The translations under genes and the position numbers were made by a program. Source: Hygrophila difformis (taxonomy: Eukaryota; Streptophyta; Magnoliopsida; Lamiales; Acanthaceae). From it: a DNA stretch of 64,000 nt. The stretch is from contig JAOANR010000004.1 in the NCBI GenBank assembly GCA_030278955.1, forward strand, positions 59,235,120 through 59,299,119, in the 5' to 3' direction. Below are positions 21,901 to 33,486 of this stretch, piece after piece. Numbering within the stretch: the first letter of the stretch is position 1; every line of letters begins with the position of its first letter. The notes beneath the pieces were generated by a model. It saw only the letters and a list, made by a program, of their open reading frames with translations. It searched no databases and was not told the origin of the DNA.

Positions 21901-22791
21901 GGGAAAAATGATTTTTTAGTCATTTTTCTTTCCAAAATATCCAAAGCAGTCCGTTACTAATTTTTTGCCTCATATAGTCCTCTACGTTTGCTAATTTTTT
22001 TCAATTCGATCTTAATTATGTAATTAGCATGAGGTTGCTGATATTGCCGAAGTATATCACATTTTACATACACCGTGGCAAATTTGGAGTCCCCAAACAT
22101 AACACACTATTTAATAAATGTTTGAAGGCTGTCATAACACATCACTACTCTAAAAAATAACTCTAGCGGGTCAATTGAACCATTTTTCACTGGGATGATG
22201 GACATAGTTTCTACTTGGTTCGCATTGAGTCATTCCTTATTGAGGTTACTCAATCCATAAAAAAACACCAACAATTCATTTGCACGCATTATATATCACA
22301 ATTGGTCTTCATTTTCTTGAGAAACACCAAAAACCACCGAGACCGAAAAGAAAATGCACTGCGGTAGCTGTTGACCAAAACTCCTATGTTATTGTTGTGA
22401 TTGGTTGTTGTTTCTTTATGGTTGGGTAACCCCAATGAGGGTTCATTGCGAATCATGTAGAAACTATGTCCATCATCCCAGTAAAGAAGGGTTCAATTGA
22501 CTCACTAGAGCCTAGAGGTATTTATTAGAGTAGTGATATGTTATGACTGCCTTCAAATATTTATTTCAAACATTTATTAATTTGGTGTGTTATGTATGGA
22601 GACTCCAGATTGACCACCGTGGATGTAAAATGAGATTTACTTCGGCCACGTCAGCAACCTTAGTCTAATTACGTAATTAGGACCAAATTGGAAAAAATTA
22701 GCAAACGTAGGAGACTATATGGGGCTAAAAATTACTAACGAACCGATTTGGATATTTTAGAAAGAAAAAGGACTAAATAATCATTTTTTCC
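21901..22791. mobile_element. Fold-back element, copy 3
   Basis: Long inverted arms: the left starts gggaaaaatgattttttagtc and the right ends gactaaataatcattttttcc. Flanked by gttttgaaa (21892-21900) and gttttgaag (22792-22800), a 9-bp duplication with one mismatch. Terminal structure matches the elements at 1863 and 42851, though the arms have diverged. The related segment at about 26283-26350 lacks the insertion. Confidence 0.75.
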
Positions 22792-22800
22792 GTTTTGAAG

Positions 22801-23660
22801 GAATGTTTTGTATGTGATGGAGGAGAACATTGTGAGGATATTTGGGAATTAACCAATAACACATTCGAAGAGAGAATTGTGACACAATTTACTATTTGAA
22901 TCTGCTATACTATCTGGCAGCGGATCCAATCACTCCTGAATATCCCCTATATGTGCTTATATGTGCTGAGGTACTCCATATCTTTTAAGATGGGAAGTCA
23001 CCTTTTAATTGATTTTTTATTCTAATAATATTAACTTGAAAGAGAGAGACGAAATATTATACTGTACATATTTCGTTGCCAAAATAAGAAACTGATTTTG
23101 TTATTACCATGAGATGTGCAATAATGAAGAAGCTAGGCAACACGCAACAGATATGCAGTATAAAAAAGAACAACTCAAAATGTATCAAGATGGAAAGTAG
23201 TACAGTATTTTTATCATAAAAAAAATGTTCTACTATTTGGTTACTCTTTCTAATTATACTGCATTTTATTTATACGGAGTATGTTATAGACTTATAGTTT
23301 GGCGGTGATTTCGAAATTCTTTTATTTAGGAAAATTGTGCATTTGATGTTTATTTTAATTTAACTTCTCTGGGCACGCGTATTCCCTTTTCTAGGCAAAA
23401 TATATAGATGGCAAAACATAATACTTCACTATATAGATAAAAATATATAGATGGCAAAAATAGGGATAAAAAATAGCATTTCTCCGGCAGATCGGTTAGG
23501 GTGATGCATGTCTCTTTTGCAGCACCTGCTGAATGTTCTAGAGTTGTGCAATAAAGGTGCTATGGAGGGTGAAGTTAGAAATATACTACCATTTCCGTTA
23601 CATTTACAATTATGGAAGTTGTGAATATTCTTCCACAAATAAATCCATCATTACCGGTAG
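22801..23660. repeat. Right part of a segmental duplicate
   Basis: From about 22801 to 23150 the sequence is similar to 26330-26580, for example 'ccaaaataagaaactgattt' and 'atgaagaagctaggcaaca'. At 22905-22955 a 'ctgctata...agcggatcc' block belongs to a small repeat also seen at 52393 and 62206. No gene recognised. Confidence 0.6.
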
Positions 23661-23759
23661 TAATTGTCAAATACCATAGAATTAAAATAGTCAATTAATG
23701 TGATTGATCTAGGTGAAGATTCTGCCCCCATCACATCAAACCCTAATTGTTAAAAGGTA

Positions 23760-24030
23760 AGAGCAGTGATTAGCACCGGTGACATACGTTTTCCGGCGTA
23801 GGCCGTAAACAAACTCCATCACATCGGTAAAAGAGCAATCTAGCACCGCAAGTACGTTGGATCTTAACTATAACCCCATTGAGGACAATGAGACGTCGTC
23901 GGACCACGCCGTTGATGATGTGCTAAATCCAGAATTTGAAGACGACGATGTTAGTAATGCAAAATGCGATAATGAAGACAACGATGGAGTTGACGATGGA
24001 GGAAAAATACTCACAGGTGAAACACTTTGA
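23760..24030 (+). pseudogene. Acidic coding-like fragment
   Basis: One plus-strand frame from about 23860 reads DNETSSDHAVDDVL, NPEFEDDDVSNAK and DNEDNDGVDDGG before a stop near 24030. There is no start codon in good context and no recognised domain. The composition recalls acidic N-termini of FAR1-like or other transposase-derived proteins, but that is only a guess. Confidence 0.2.
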
Positions 24031-24599
24031 ATTTAATTTGAAGGGAGAAAAATGTAGCAGGCTTCGCTGCAAAAATGATGCTTAGCATTGGATTTATAAA
24101 TTATAACCACGGATTGTCCCATCTCTTTGATATTTTAAATTGAGATTGTTTAATTTTTGTGGAGTTAATTTAGTGTGTGTAATTTACTGTGTGCTCATTA
24201 TTTTATGGAAGTAAAAGTTGCTTGCTTGAGGGTGATGGACACATTATAGTATGTGTGTATATATACATAATACACCAATATGACGTTTGTCGGAACATGC
24301 ATTTGTATCACTCAATTAGACTAATACAGACCTGTTTTGCTTGTGCTATTTATATACATCAAGTGTGCTACTTTATATCGTTATATGTGCTATGGTTTGT
24401 ATGACTGTGATGGTAGGTTTGTAACTATGTCTTTAATCGTTGTGCTTTAATGTGGCATGATTTCCCGATGTGCTGAAATATTACGCATTGTATGATGTTT
24501 TTATTACCTTAATGTGATGTGTAACATGTAAAACACTGACATAATAGTATATAGTCTCCACAAAAGTCACCACATATCAATGACTTAGAGTGAAGCCAC

Positions 24600-25250
24600 T
24601 ATATAAGACAATCATCACACACATACGAGGAAACCAACACATCAGCACGCAACATAGTATGTTGCAACATAGTATGTTCTTATATCAAGTTAATGATATT
24701 CTTTTGCTGGTTTGTACAACATCTTGCAACCCTAAACCCTAAACTCTTGCAAACATCAGCACGCAACATAGTATGTTCTTATATCATGTACAATAAATGT
24801 ATATGTTAGGAATATGCAAAAACAAGTTCACTTCATGTTTATGAATACCATCACATGTGTCGCAATTTACCATCACAATATGAACTCATCATCATCATTA
24901 TTGCAAGTCAACCTAGCACATATAAATATATTGCATGTAAATTGACACTCTCAACTATTTCCTCATCGGGTGCATAGCACATAGACAGTATACAAAGTAC
25001 ATATATTAAAGCAAGCACAGACAGACCAGCACAAAAAATAATTGATTCCATCATATCAATATTGGGGTACTCCCACCACCTCCTCCGCCTCCCCATGGGC
25101 TCTCTGTTATGCTCACTCTCCTCAGCGCAGGATGTTGTACAAACCAGCAAAAGAATATCATTAACTTGGCACATAAACCAAATAACCCCACAATTGACTC
25201 AAGCAAAAGAAAATAAGTTCATGAACACAAGAGTAACAAGTGAAGCAGCA
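24600..25250. repeat. Inverted and direct repeats with coding-like fragments
   Basis: The 43-bp block from 'caagttaatgatattctttt' to 'gtttgtacaacatc' at 24680-24722 is found inverted at 25129-25172. Between them 'catcagcacgcaacatagta' is directly repeated (about 24641 and 24756). A minus-strand open frame of 88 codons starts in the right arm (24908-25174), reading MCQVNDILLLVC and later a hydrophobic run. No family recognised. Confidence 0.5.
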
Positions 25251-25985
25251 CAAAACATCCTGTAGATCTTCTTAATGGCAAGCAACCTAACACAGCTTTA
25301 TTCACAATGAGTCTCACAGAAGTTCAGGGGAGACAGGACATTCCACTATTTTTTAACATTAAAAGAGTAACTTCACAAATGGCAGACAACAGGGAATAAC
25401 ACTATGAAGAAATTAGTTATCAGCAGGATTTTTGAGGAGTCAGAACTCGCTCACAGTGCCAACAAATACTCTACAACATTAATCCAAACCCTAAGCCGCC
25501 TCCGCTGCCTGGACTGCACCGCTCGCGCCGATGCCGCTGCCGATCGAGTTCTCTGTCCAAGCGCCGCTTCCGTCACAGCTCTCCCGTGAGTCTCCGCTGC
25601 TGTTGCTGCAATCCTGGAGGTGTCACTGCCGAGTGCGAATCTTCACCAACCGCGCCACTCCGCCACCGACTACTTGGTCCCTGGTTGTTTTGTACGAAGA
25701 AGAATGAAACGCTACTGCTGTTGATTTTTGGGTGCAAGATGGGGCGGGTGAGGGGACAATGATGGCTGGGAAATAATAAAGAAGAGGTGGAGATGGGGGT
25801 GGCAATAGGAAAGTAGGGCACAATCTTTTAAAAATAGGGAAATGATATAGATTTGTCAAAATTAAAGAAATTGCATTGAGTATATAAATCTGCTAAATAT
25901 AGTAGTTAAATTACTCATTAATTATAAATAAAAGTTAGCACACAAACTCACTGATCAATACCTAAACCACACCCTTTTTCCGGGC
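25251..25985. other. GC-rich island, possible captured fragment
   Basis: Between 25470 and 25800 GC content and codon-like periodicity rise on both strands, giving short overlapping ORFs, but no recognised protein. It could be a gene fragment moved by a transposon. Confidence 0.25.
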
Positions 25986-26018
25986 ACGCGTATTCCCTAT
26001 TATCTATATATTACAAAG

Positions 26019-26284
26019 TACTTCCTCTTTTTTTAAAAAAAAATTGCTAGGGACCCATCCAACACGCTGTTCAATACACATTTTAAAGCATTAACAACTT
26101 AAATTCGGTACAAGTAAAAATTTTAAAAGTTCCATATTTAAAAACTACATGATGAGACGAATTTAACAAGATCTCACTTGACTATATTTTAATTTGTATA
26201 ACTATGATAAAACTCCAAGTCAAAGTATTTTTATGAATAGTGTCATTTTCACAGTGTAACTTTCTTTAAAAAATAGAGGAAATA
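26019..26284. mobile_element. Stowaway-type MITE (diverged)
   Basis: TA-cttcctctttttttaaaaaa at the left, aaaaaatagaggaaa-TA at the right; the interior matches the copy at 21570. Part of the same segmental duplication. Confidence 0.65.
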
Positions 26285-26590
26285 TATAAGAAAAAAAATT
26301 TTGATTTTAGAGCTCAATCAGTTCATGATAAAGTGAGAGTGTTGTATGTGCGGAAAGAGCCTCTTCTAGCCTTCTTTTTGCTCTTTGTATATAATTTTGC
26401 TAGTTTTTTTCCTTGTTGTTTTACTCTTTCACTAGCCTATCATGGCTGTTTAAGCTAAAAAAACTTGAGCGAGATGGATGAAATATTATACTGTACACAT
26501 TTGGTTGCCAAAATAAGAAACTGATTTTGCTATTACGATGAGATGGGCAATATAATGAAGAAGCTAGGCAACAGATACTTCATGATCGAG
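26285..26590. repeat. Segmental duplicate lacking the fold-back insertion
   Basis: Similar to 21834-21900 joined to 22795-23150, so it represents the pre-insertion arrangement of the fold-back element at 21901-22791. Confidence 0.65.
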
Positions 26591-26726
26591 CCTATAAATA
26601 AATACTAAATAGTACACTGTTTATTACTTATAAGTACTTTATTTTCGCTATATATTGATTCCAACATCTCTTGTTTTCTTTATTGCCCTTCCGTTGGTTG
26701 CTTTGTTCTTCTTTTTGGTGTATTCA

Positions 26727-27253
26727 TGGACGCGTTTTTCATGTTCTTCCTCTGCCCTTATTCCATCTTAATGTTGATACCAGAGACTAATGGAGTTTTA
26801 AATGGTGCATTGAATAAAGAAGAAAAATTGAGCATTATGGTCGAGTTTCGAGTTTCCCCCTATTCTATCTGTGCTATGTGGTGCTGGCTAAAATTGAATA
26901 TGCGTTGATGAAAATGGATACGGGAGAAGACGATGCATTAAAGCTAGTGTGTGAGATATGGATTCTCTGTTTATGTAGCAGATTGGTATTGTGTGTGCAA
27001 TACTTTCGTGGGCATCTGTGTTATCTGTCTTAGCTAGCACACCTTCCTGCAACTGAGATTGGCGCCTATGGTGTTCTATGTTATGGAGAGTGTCGGATTG
27101 GCTTGGCTGTTGTTCTACAATCTATACTTTTACATTCCTCACAAAATCAACCATGGGAAGCGGGGGGGGGGGCGGGGGGGGGGGGGGGGGGGGGGGAGCC
27201 CACCCAGCAGAATGTCTGATGATGATCATGATGATGATGATATACTCCTATAA
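26727..27253 (+). pseudogene. Frameshifted relative of the 5579-5980 membrane protein
   Basis: The frame from 26981 reads GIVCAILSWASVLSVL, then stops. The matching downstream half, LQLRLAPMVFYVMESVG and LAWLLFYNL, continues in another frame from about 27050. A G homopolymer interrupts the C-terminal part at 27162-27196. The upstream ORF at 26726 (60 codons) may be its divergent N-terminal part. Broken relative to the copy near 5.6 kb; function unknown. Confidence 0.45.
27162..27196. repeat. Poly-G tract
   Basis: About 35 bases, nearly all G with one C interruption, in an otherwise AT-rich region. Length may be an assembly estimate. Confidence 0.85.
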
Positions 27254-27259
27254 TATAGG

Positions 27260-28300
27260 AAAGTACTACTACTACTTATGTCTTTTTGTCTTTCATGAAT
27301 ATTGGATCAAATTACTACTACATTCTTGCCTACAAATATTACTACTAATCAAGAATTTGTTTTTATTTAATCATCCTTTATAGAGAATATAATCACGATC
27401 TTCGCTTGGATCAAATTATTGAAGTTATTTCAAAATTTCTATGGGGACAATCTTTTTGGCATTGGAGGATGGTTTTTCATGCACTTCATTTTGCAGATCA
27501 GTTTCTTAAAAATTTGCTCAATAGTCAATAGTAGAGTTGATGCAAAGATCAAACCTAACAAACAATTGCAATGGATGTGGATTTAATTATTTGATCGTGG
27601 CACCAAGTTTGTGAAGATTTTTGTGGATTTGATGGTAGCTAGCCTAGCTAGCGTATCATTTCATTATTGTACATGCCAATGGATTTGATTACACCTCCTT
27701 GTCTTGTTTCTAAGTTCCAGATTCAGAAAAAAAAAAAAAAAGATCCAGCAGCCCTGCCCCGCCAAGCCAAGTTGAGAGCTGAATAACTGATTGATAATTC
27801 CCATATAGTACTAATTAATGGAGTACTATATATTCCCCCTTGACCAATTCTTCTGCAATTTTAAATTCCCAATTGGTCCTTGAGATTACTCTCCACGTCG
27901 GTTTTCCATTATTATTATTTCATTCCACTCTTTAGCAAAATCCATTCAATTCTGAGATAGATTTGCAGCAAACAATGACTATAACAGCGCTATCCCTTAA
28001 AATCTTTCGAATGAGCTATACTTTGATTTAAAAGCTCCTGTCTTGTCTTGCTAGCCATGTCAATGTATTAGGCACAGTGGCATGCCCTCACCGAAACAAA
28101 ATGTGAAAAGCTATCACGATTTCCTCTATTTATTTGTCAACTTTCAAATTTTCAAAAACCATCCACATTGCTATTAAGAACCCAGTGTCCCAATTTCTTC
28201 CGGGCTCCCTCCCTCCAGCACCAAACCTCATTATAATACTACCCAGTTCCCACCCATGTGGACCTTTGCACCATGGACCTCCCTAAAAGCATGTTCTCTT
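27260..28300. other. EP1-like gene 1 upstream region
   Basis: From about 27570 the sequence resembles 44789-45390 (for example 'tgtggatttaattattt' and 'ccaattggtcctt'), so the promoter was duplicated with the gene. No other gene seen. Confidence 0.55.
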
Positions 28301-28301
28301 T

Positions 28302-28310
28302 CTATATATA
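28302..28310 (+). promoter_or_regulatory. TATA box of EP1-like gene 1
   Basis: ctatatata, 52 bases before the start codon. The same motif and the following 'gacattctgg' are conserved before the second copy. Confidence 0.75.
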
Positions 28311-28361
28311 GACATTCTGGTCTCTATCCAGTATCCATTACAGCACCAAGAAATTAAAAAA

Positions 28362-29690
28362 ATGTCTCTCCCGTTCAGTCTCCCTTTGCTCGCCATCTTC
28401 CTCGCTTCCCTTTCTTTTTCCCACGCACTCGTCCCTCCTTCAAGAACATTTCGGTATGTCAACACCGGCGATTTCGGCGAGTACATCGTCGAGTACTCCG
28501 CCGACTACCGCCCCTTAGCCATCCATACATTCCCCTTCACGCTCTGCTTCTACAACGCCACGCCGGACGCCTTCATCCTCGGCCTCCGGATGGGCCACCG
28601 CCGATCCGAAACCATCAAGCGGTGGGTGTGGGATGCCAACCGCGGCAAACCTGTTCGACAAAATGCCACACTGACATTTTCCGCCGACGGGAACCTGGTC
28701 CTGGAGGACGCCGACGGCACCATCGCCTGGCAGACGGGCACCGCGGGTAAAGGCGTCGTCGGGCTGAGCCTTCTCGAAAACGGCAACCTCGTGTTGTACG
28801 ATGACCGGAATAGATATCTCTGGCAAAGCTTCGACCACCCAACGGATACTTTATTAGTGGGCCAATATTTGCGGGCCTTCGGGAACGGCCCAACACGACT
28901 CGTGAGCCGGAAGTCAGTTACCGAACCCGTTAATGGGCCGTACTCCTTGGGCATGGAGAAAAGGTATTGGGCCATGTACTACCAGCCCAATAACGCAGAA
29001 AAGCCTTTGCTTTACTACAATGCAGAAGACTACGCGAGAGGGAAGGGCGGGGCTTTGTCCTTCATTGGTTTCTACAGCCACCCCGAGTATGCCAACAACT
29101 ACGCGTACGAGCTCGGGTTTAACTACAATCTGTCGGGATCGGACAACTTCGGGCAAAGGCTCCTATCCCGTCCCAAGTATAACGCCACGTATTCGATGAT
29201 CCGTGTGGACATTGATGGCAACCTAAGAATATATACTTATGACGAGAATGCGGATTGGGGTGCGTGGTCATTCCCGTACGTGCTATTCGGAAAGGGGTCC
29301 GATGGAAGGGTGAGCGAGTGCAAATTGCCAAGGAGGTGTGGAACCTTAGGCGTTTGTGAGGAAGACCAATGTGTGGCGTGCCCAACCCAACGTGGGTTGT
29401 TAGGGTGGAGTCGGTCATGTTCGCCGCCAACATTGCCACCGTGTAAGGAGCAGAAGAAAGTGGATTATTACAAGGTGGATGGAGTGGAGCATTACACTAG
29501 CGAGTATAATGAAGGCACTGGTGGTTTGAGCTTAGTCCAGTGTAGGGACAAGTGTAGTAAGGATTGCAAGTGCTTGGGGTTCTTTTATAGGAGCGAGTCA
29601 TCAAAGTGCTTGGTGGTGCCTGATCTTGGAACTTTGATTAGGGTTGATAATACTTCCCATGTGGGCTACATCAAGATGCCTTCAACTTAA
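28362..29690 (+). CDS. EP1-like secreted lectin glycoprotein, copy 1
   Basis: 442 residues, single exon. Residues 1-22 form a signal peptide (FSLPLLAIFLASLSFSHA), so the product should be secreted to the wall or apoplast. Residues about 55-170 are a bulb-type mannose-binding lectin domain (LTFSADGNLVLEDADGT; GNLVLYDDRNRYLWQSFDHP; TDTLLVG). About 320-345 is a cysteine-rich EGF-like stretch (CGTLGVCEEDQCVACP), and about 385-435 a PAN/apple-like domain (CRDKCSKDCKCLGF). There is no transmembrane segment or kinase, unlike S-domain receptor kinases. This layout is that of carrot EP1 and curculin-like relatives; the exact ligand is unknown. Start set by the signal peptide, a TATA box 52 bases upstream and agreement with copy 2. 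aataaa at 29758. Antisense ORFs over it are shadows. Confidence 0.9.
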   Translation: MSLPFSLPLLAIFLASLSFSHALVPPSRTFRYVNTGDFGEYIVEYSADYRPLAIHTFPFTLCFYNATPDAFILGLRMGHRRSETIKRWVWDANRGKPVRQNATLTFSADGNLVLEDADGTIAWQTGTAGKGVVGLSLLENGNLVLYDDRNRYLWQSFDHPTDTLLVGQYLRAFGNGPTRLVSRKSVTEPVNGPYSLGMEKRYWAMYYQPNNAEKPLLYYNAEDYARGKGGALSFIGFYSHPEYANNYAYELGFNYNLSGSDNFGQRLLSRPKYNATYSMIRVDIDGNLRIYTYDENADWGAWSFPYVLFGKGSDGRVSECKLPRRCGTLGVCEEDQCVACPTQRGLLGWSRSCSPPTLPPCKEQKKVDYYKVDGVEHYTSEYNEGTGGLSLVQCRDKCSKDCKCLGFFYRSESSKCLVVPDLGTLIRVDNTSHVGYIKMPST

Positions 29691-29764
29691 TTATGTTATT
29701 GTATAAGGCTGGGAAAGTACTACTATGAATTATTTGTATGGTTTTCTTTTTGGAATGAATAAAA

Positions 29765-32002
29765 GATCCAACGGATATACGAAGTAGTATTATTTAGGGG
29801 TGAGGAAAACTCGAATCGATACTCGATCAAAATTCGATTAAATTATTAAATTTTAAAAATCGAAAAATAAAAAAATTATTAGACACAATTTAAGCTTTAT
29901 CGAGCCTAACAAATTTATATTTTGTAGCATAATAAGTAAAACTGCCAAGTTAAATTCAAATTATATACTAGCTAGCCTAGTTAAATTCGGGCTAGAACTT
30001 TAATTTTTTTTTTTTTACTGTATAAGCTCGAATTACACTGTCTATTAGTGTGGTTATATTATGGGTGTGAAGTGTGAACAATAATCATCTTTGAATTGCG
30101 AACGCTTTTTTAAGGCTGCCGCTAAATTGGTCGATGAAATAAGTGGGTTAGTAAGACTCATCTCAATTATAGCTTTTGCTTTATGTCAGTCTAATAATCA
30201 TAATTACACTTTTGAGAATTCTGGGTAAATGTGGTGTTTTTGTGAGGTATTTTGATGTGTCTAATCGATCTAACTAGAAGTACTACTTTATTGCATTAGT
30301 GTAATAGAATGAAAAATAAAAATAAAAAAATATTAGTGTATTTTGGATGAAAAATGTTTACAAAATTAGGAGATTTTAAAAGTTTTTGCACTGAAAAAAC
30401 AGTCCGGTTGCATATAGAATGACAACGTTATGCATATAGAGAATATTACAAAATGGAATTATGTAAAACTTAATCACAAAATTATGTTCGCCAAGTATTG
30501 TCATAATTATCACAAAACTAACTAAGATCATATTCGACATAACAAAATTTTACTCAAATAAACGTTAATATTTATATGCAGATCCTCCAAAGTATCTATA
30601 TATAAATATATTTATAAAAATGATATGATCATCAGTTCATCACCTAACAAATGGCCCATGACCGCAGTAATGGTGGACAATACCAGAAATAAATTTTCTT
30701 GTCTACGAAATTCGTACAGTTTACTGATTTCTGTCTCAGAAAAAAATACTAAGTATACTAATTTTCTAAGAACTGTTCACTAGTCAGGTCATTCTATAAA
30801 TCTCAGATGTAGTATTTAAATGCAGTAATTATTTTTACTATCAGAGGCATTATGGCATACCGGTGTTATAAATGCGCCACCAACTGCCTTAATTAACTGC
30901 CATCGCATTTTCATTAATTAAGATTTAAGATAATACTGTACTAGTATGTAATTGTCACAAAACTACACAGATCCAGGCCCCACTCATTAAATTCTCGTTT
31001 TTTTTCCTACCAATATTTTTATTTATAATTATTTCGAGGGTTTATTATTTACCATTAAACTGTTCAATAATTCTGCAAGAATAACATGAAATGCTGATAA
31101 ATGAAATGCAAGCAGCTGGTGGACAACTTTAATTAATTCCTCAAGACCGCTAGCTCATTTTTTTTTTAATTTTTTTTTAAATTGGCATTTTAAAATATTA
31201 ATTTAATATCAAATTAAAAATTTATTTTTGAGACATCACTATTGATTAAGGATATAAGTTAGCACAACTCCAACTCAACTCCAATAGTGCAGCCAATTTT
31301 TGTATGTCCTGAAGTGCTGCCCGACTTCTGGTCTTTTGGAATGATAAGTAAACAATTCCATCAACATATAATAAACAATCAAAACATGATCTCTTTTACA
31401 CTCTTTATCATGTGACTTCTACTCATTCATGCTACATTACCATTATATATTTTGGTACATTGGTACGTGCATGATTTTTTAATTGGAGTTGTCCCACTCT
31501 CTTTAATAAAATTGGTTTTTATCTAGTTATGTTTGTAATTTGTGAAAGCTATACACATATACTATGTGCTCTATATATAGTTTTATGATTTAGGTTTGGC
31601 CTGCCCAATTCTTTTTAATAAAATTGGTAATAGCTTGTTTTCTTTATGTAAATTATTAATCGTAACTGATTAAAGTCAATAGCCCAACAATTTTATTACT
31701 AGGAAGCGATGAAAAATGGTGGTGAATGATGTATATATATATATGTGTGTGTGTATGTATGTAGCCATCCTAAGCAATTACCCTAACACCAAACAAATAA
31801 TAATCAATTCAATTCGTATGTACAGTAATAATTTTTATTTATAAGCAAAAAAAAAAAAAAAAAAAAACATTGAAATTTGAGCGATTTTGTCAACTTCTCC
31901 CCGAGAATATTTGACATTTATTTGGGGTTGGATAAAGTACTTATCCTAGCTAGTCAGTATTGTACTCCTGGAGTATTATTTACTTTCGTGTTTATTTAAA
32001 AA
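29765..32002. other. Intergenic
   Basis: Up to about 30210 it still resembles the 3' flank of EP1 copy 2 (to about 47075). Beyond that AT-rich, with a (TA)/(TG) microsatellite at 31730-31762 and an A run at 31848-31866. No gene recognised. Confidence 0.5.
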
Positions 32003-32446
32003 TGTTGAGATCCCTCCTAACTTGAAGCTTTTAGAATGGCCTACAATATTCATGAACTACCTAGCATGATCTTCTCCAATCCTAGTGAGTTCTAGAGATA
32101 TCTAAACTATTCTACACTAGTCCACATTCTATAGGATTCTAGATTTGTATAGAAATGTTCTAGAATACTCCATAGGCTAGTATAAATAGAGGGATAGTGG
32201 TCATTTGAACAACCAACCACAACACAATCACAAGCACACAATCACAACCACAACACTAAGAGTTGTAAGAGTTGTAAGTGTTGAAGAGTGATCAATAAAA
32301 GCTCTTTCTTCCTTTGAAGATCTATATTCATCTTTGAGAGTTTTCCTCATCCTTGAGAGAGAGTGCCACTATTATAGTGAGGATATCCAACACTTGCACA
32401 CACACTTGGGAAAGAGTTCCGCTGCTAATACGTGTTCTTCCCAACA
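32003..32446 (+). mobile_element. Solo LTR of an LTR retrotransposon
   Basis: Begins TGTTGAGATCCC and ends TTCCCAACA, with matching TGTTG/CAACA ends. The 5-bp duplication aaaaa flanks both sides (31998-32002, 32447-32451), though this is low complexity. A TATA-like tataaatagaggg sits near 32179 and an aataaaagctc polyadenylation-like motif near 32292. No internal region on either side, so it arose by LTR-LTR recombination. Copia-like by size and ends, not proven. Confidence 0.8.
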
Positions 32447-32451
32447 AAAAA

Positions 32452-33385
32452 TATGATAATATATACTCGTAATAGTAAAGTTATACTATATATACATGCA
32501 CATATGACATTACAACTATTAAAATTAATATTTGTATGTTTAGAATAAAATAACATAATACCCTATATAGTTAAAACGATAGATGAAGCAAATAGCGGCA
32601 CGAGTATTTTAGGGAATTGGCAATTAAAAATATAATCATCAAATGCATTTTTTTTTAAAATATACTTTCACAAAATTAAACGAAAAAGAGAGATCGAATA
32701 CATAAATGAATAAGTGAACTGTATTTTTGTGCGGCAGACTAGCGACAAATGATAATGGTTAGACCCATGCAATGGGAATAAGAATAACTACTTTTTGAGA
32801 ATTGATGGCTCCAAATTACACTCACTAGCTCCTTTTCTAAATAATACTCCCAGAAAATGACCAGAATTGCCTAATTAAGCGGATGATACTTCTGCTCCCC
32901 AGGCCACATTATCGACATCCATGTTATGTTTGTGTTTTTTCACCATGTATGATGGGACTCAAGTACTCTCTAGCTAGGGTTGAAGACGTGCACTATGACT
33001 AAATTTGCTATTGATGACGTCTTATATATGCACTAAAATCAATACTACAAGAGCTTCAAAAACATAATTCTAGGTAGTGTTTAAAATGATATACTATTTT
33101 GGTTCTGTTGATTGTATTCTACTATTCTTAAGCCCTCATTTATGTCTACATTATATATTGATATGGGTTAAACATTAATTTGTCGCCCAATTCTTCTCTG
33201 TGATGACTCGAGTAATTCCCTTATACAGGCATCAGAGCTAAGAAATGTCACTGTGTTTTTCATTTGAAAAGTACCGAATACTTAAAACAAGTAAATAAGG
33301 ACAGTTGGAAAGTATAGATGGAGAAATATTAGGTACAAAAAGTTACTATACGTAGAGCTATAGATAAAAGGAGGAGGAGGGCCCA
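32452..33385. other. Intergenic, LSH upstream
   Basis: AT-rich; no gene recognised. Confidence 0.45.
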
Positions 33386-33393
33386 TATAAATA
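33386..33393 (+). promoter_or_regulatory. TATA box of the ALOG/LSH gene
   Basis: tataaata, about 100 bases before the chosen ATG and only 32 before the first in-frame ATG, which favours the downstream start. Confidence 0.6.
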
Positions 33394-33486
33394 TAATGTC
33401 CCCTGAGAGCTTCTTCATTGGACTCTAAAAGATGCGATCTCGCTATCTTCCTCATTTTTACAGTACTCCTCCAGATTCTCTTACTG

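Noticed and set aside
24723..24745. Telomere-like ccctaaaccctaaac
   Set aside because: Only about two units; too short for a telomeric tract or interstitial telomere repeat.
28515..29439. Long antisense ORFs over EP1-like gene 1 (also 45645-46531)
   Set aside because: Shadows of the GC-rich sense frame; no domain, and both copies show the same shadow pattern.
33418..33486. Hydrophobic N-terminal extension of the LSH protein as a signal peptide
   Set aside because: ALOG proteins are nuclear and start downstream; the TATA box leaves no leader for this ATG.
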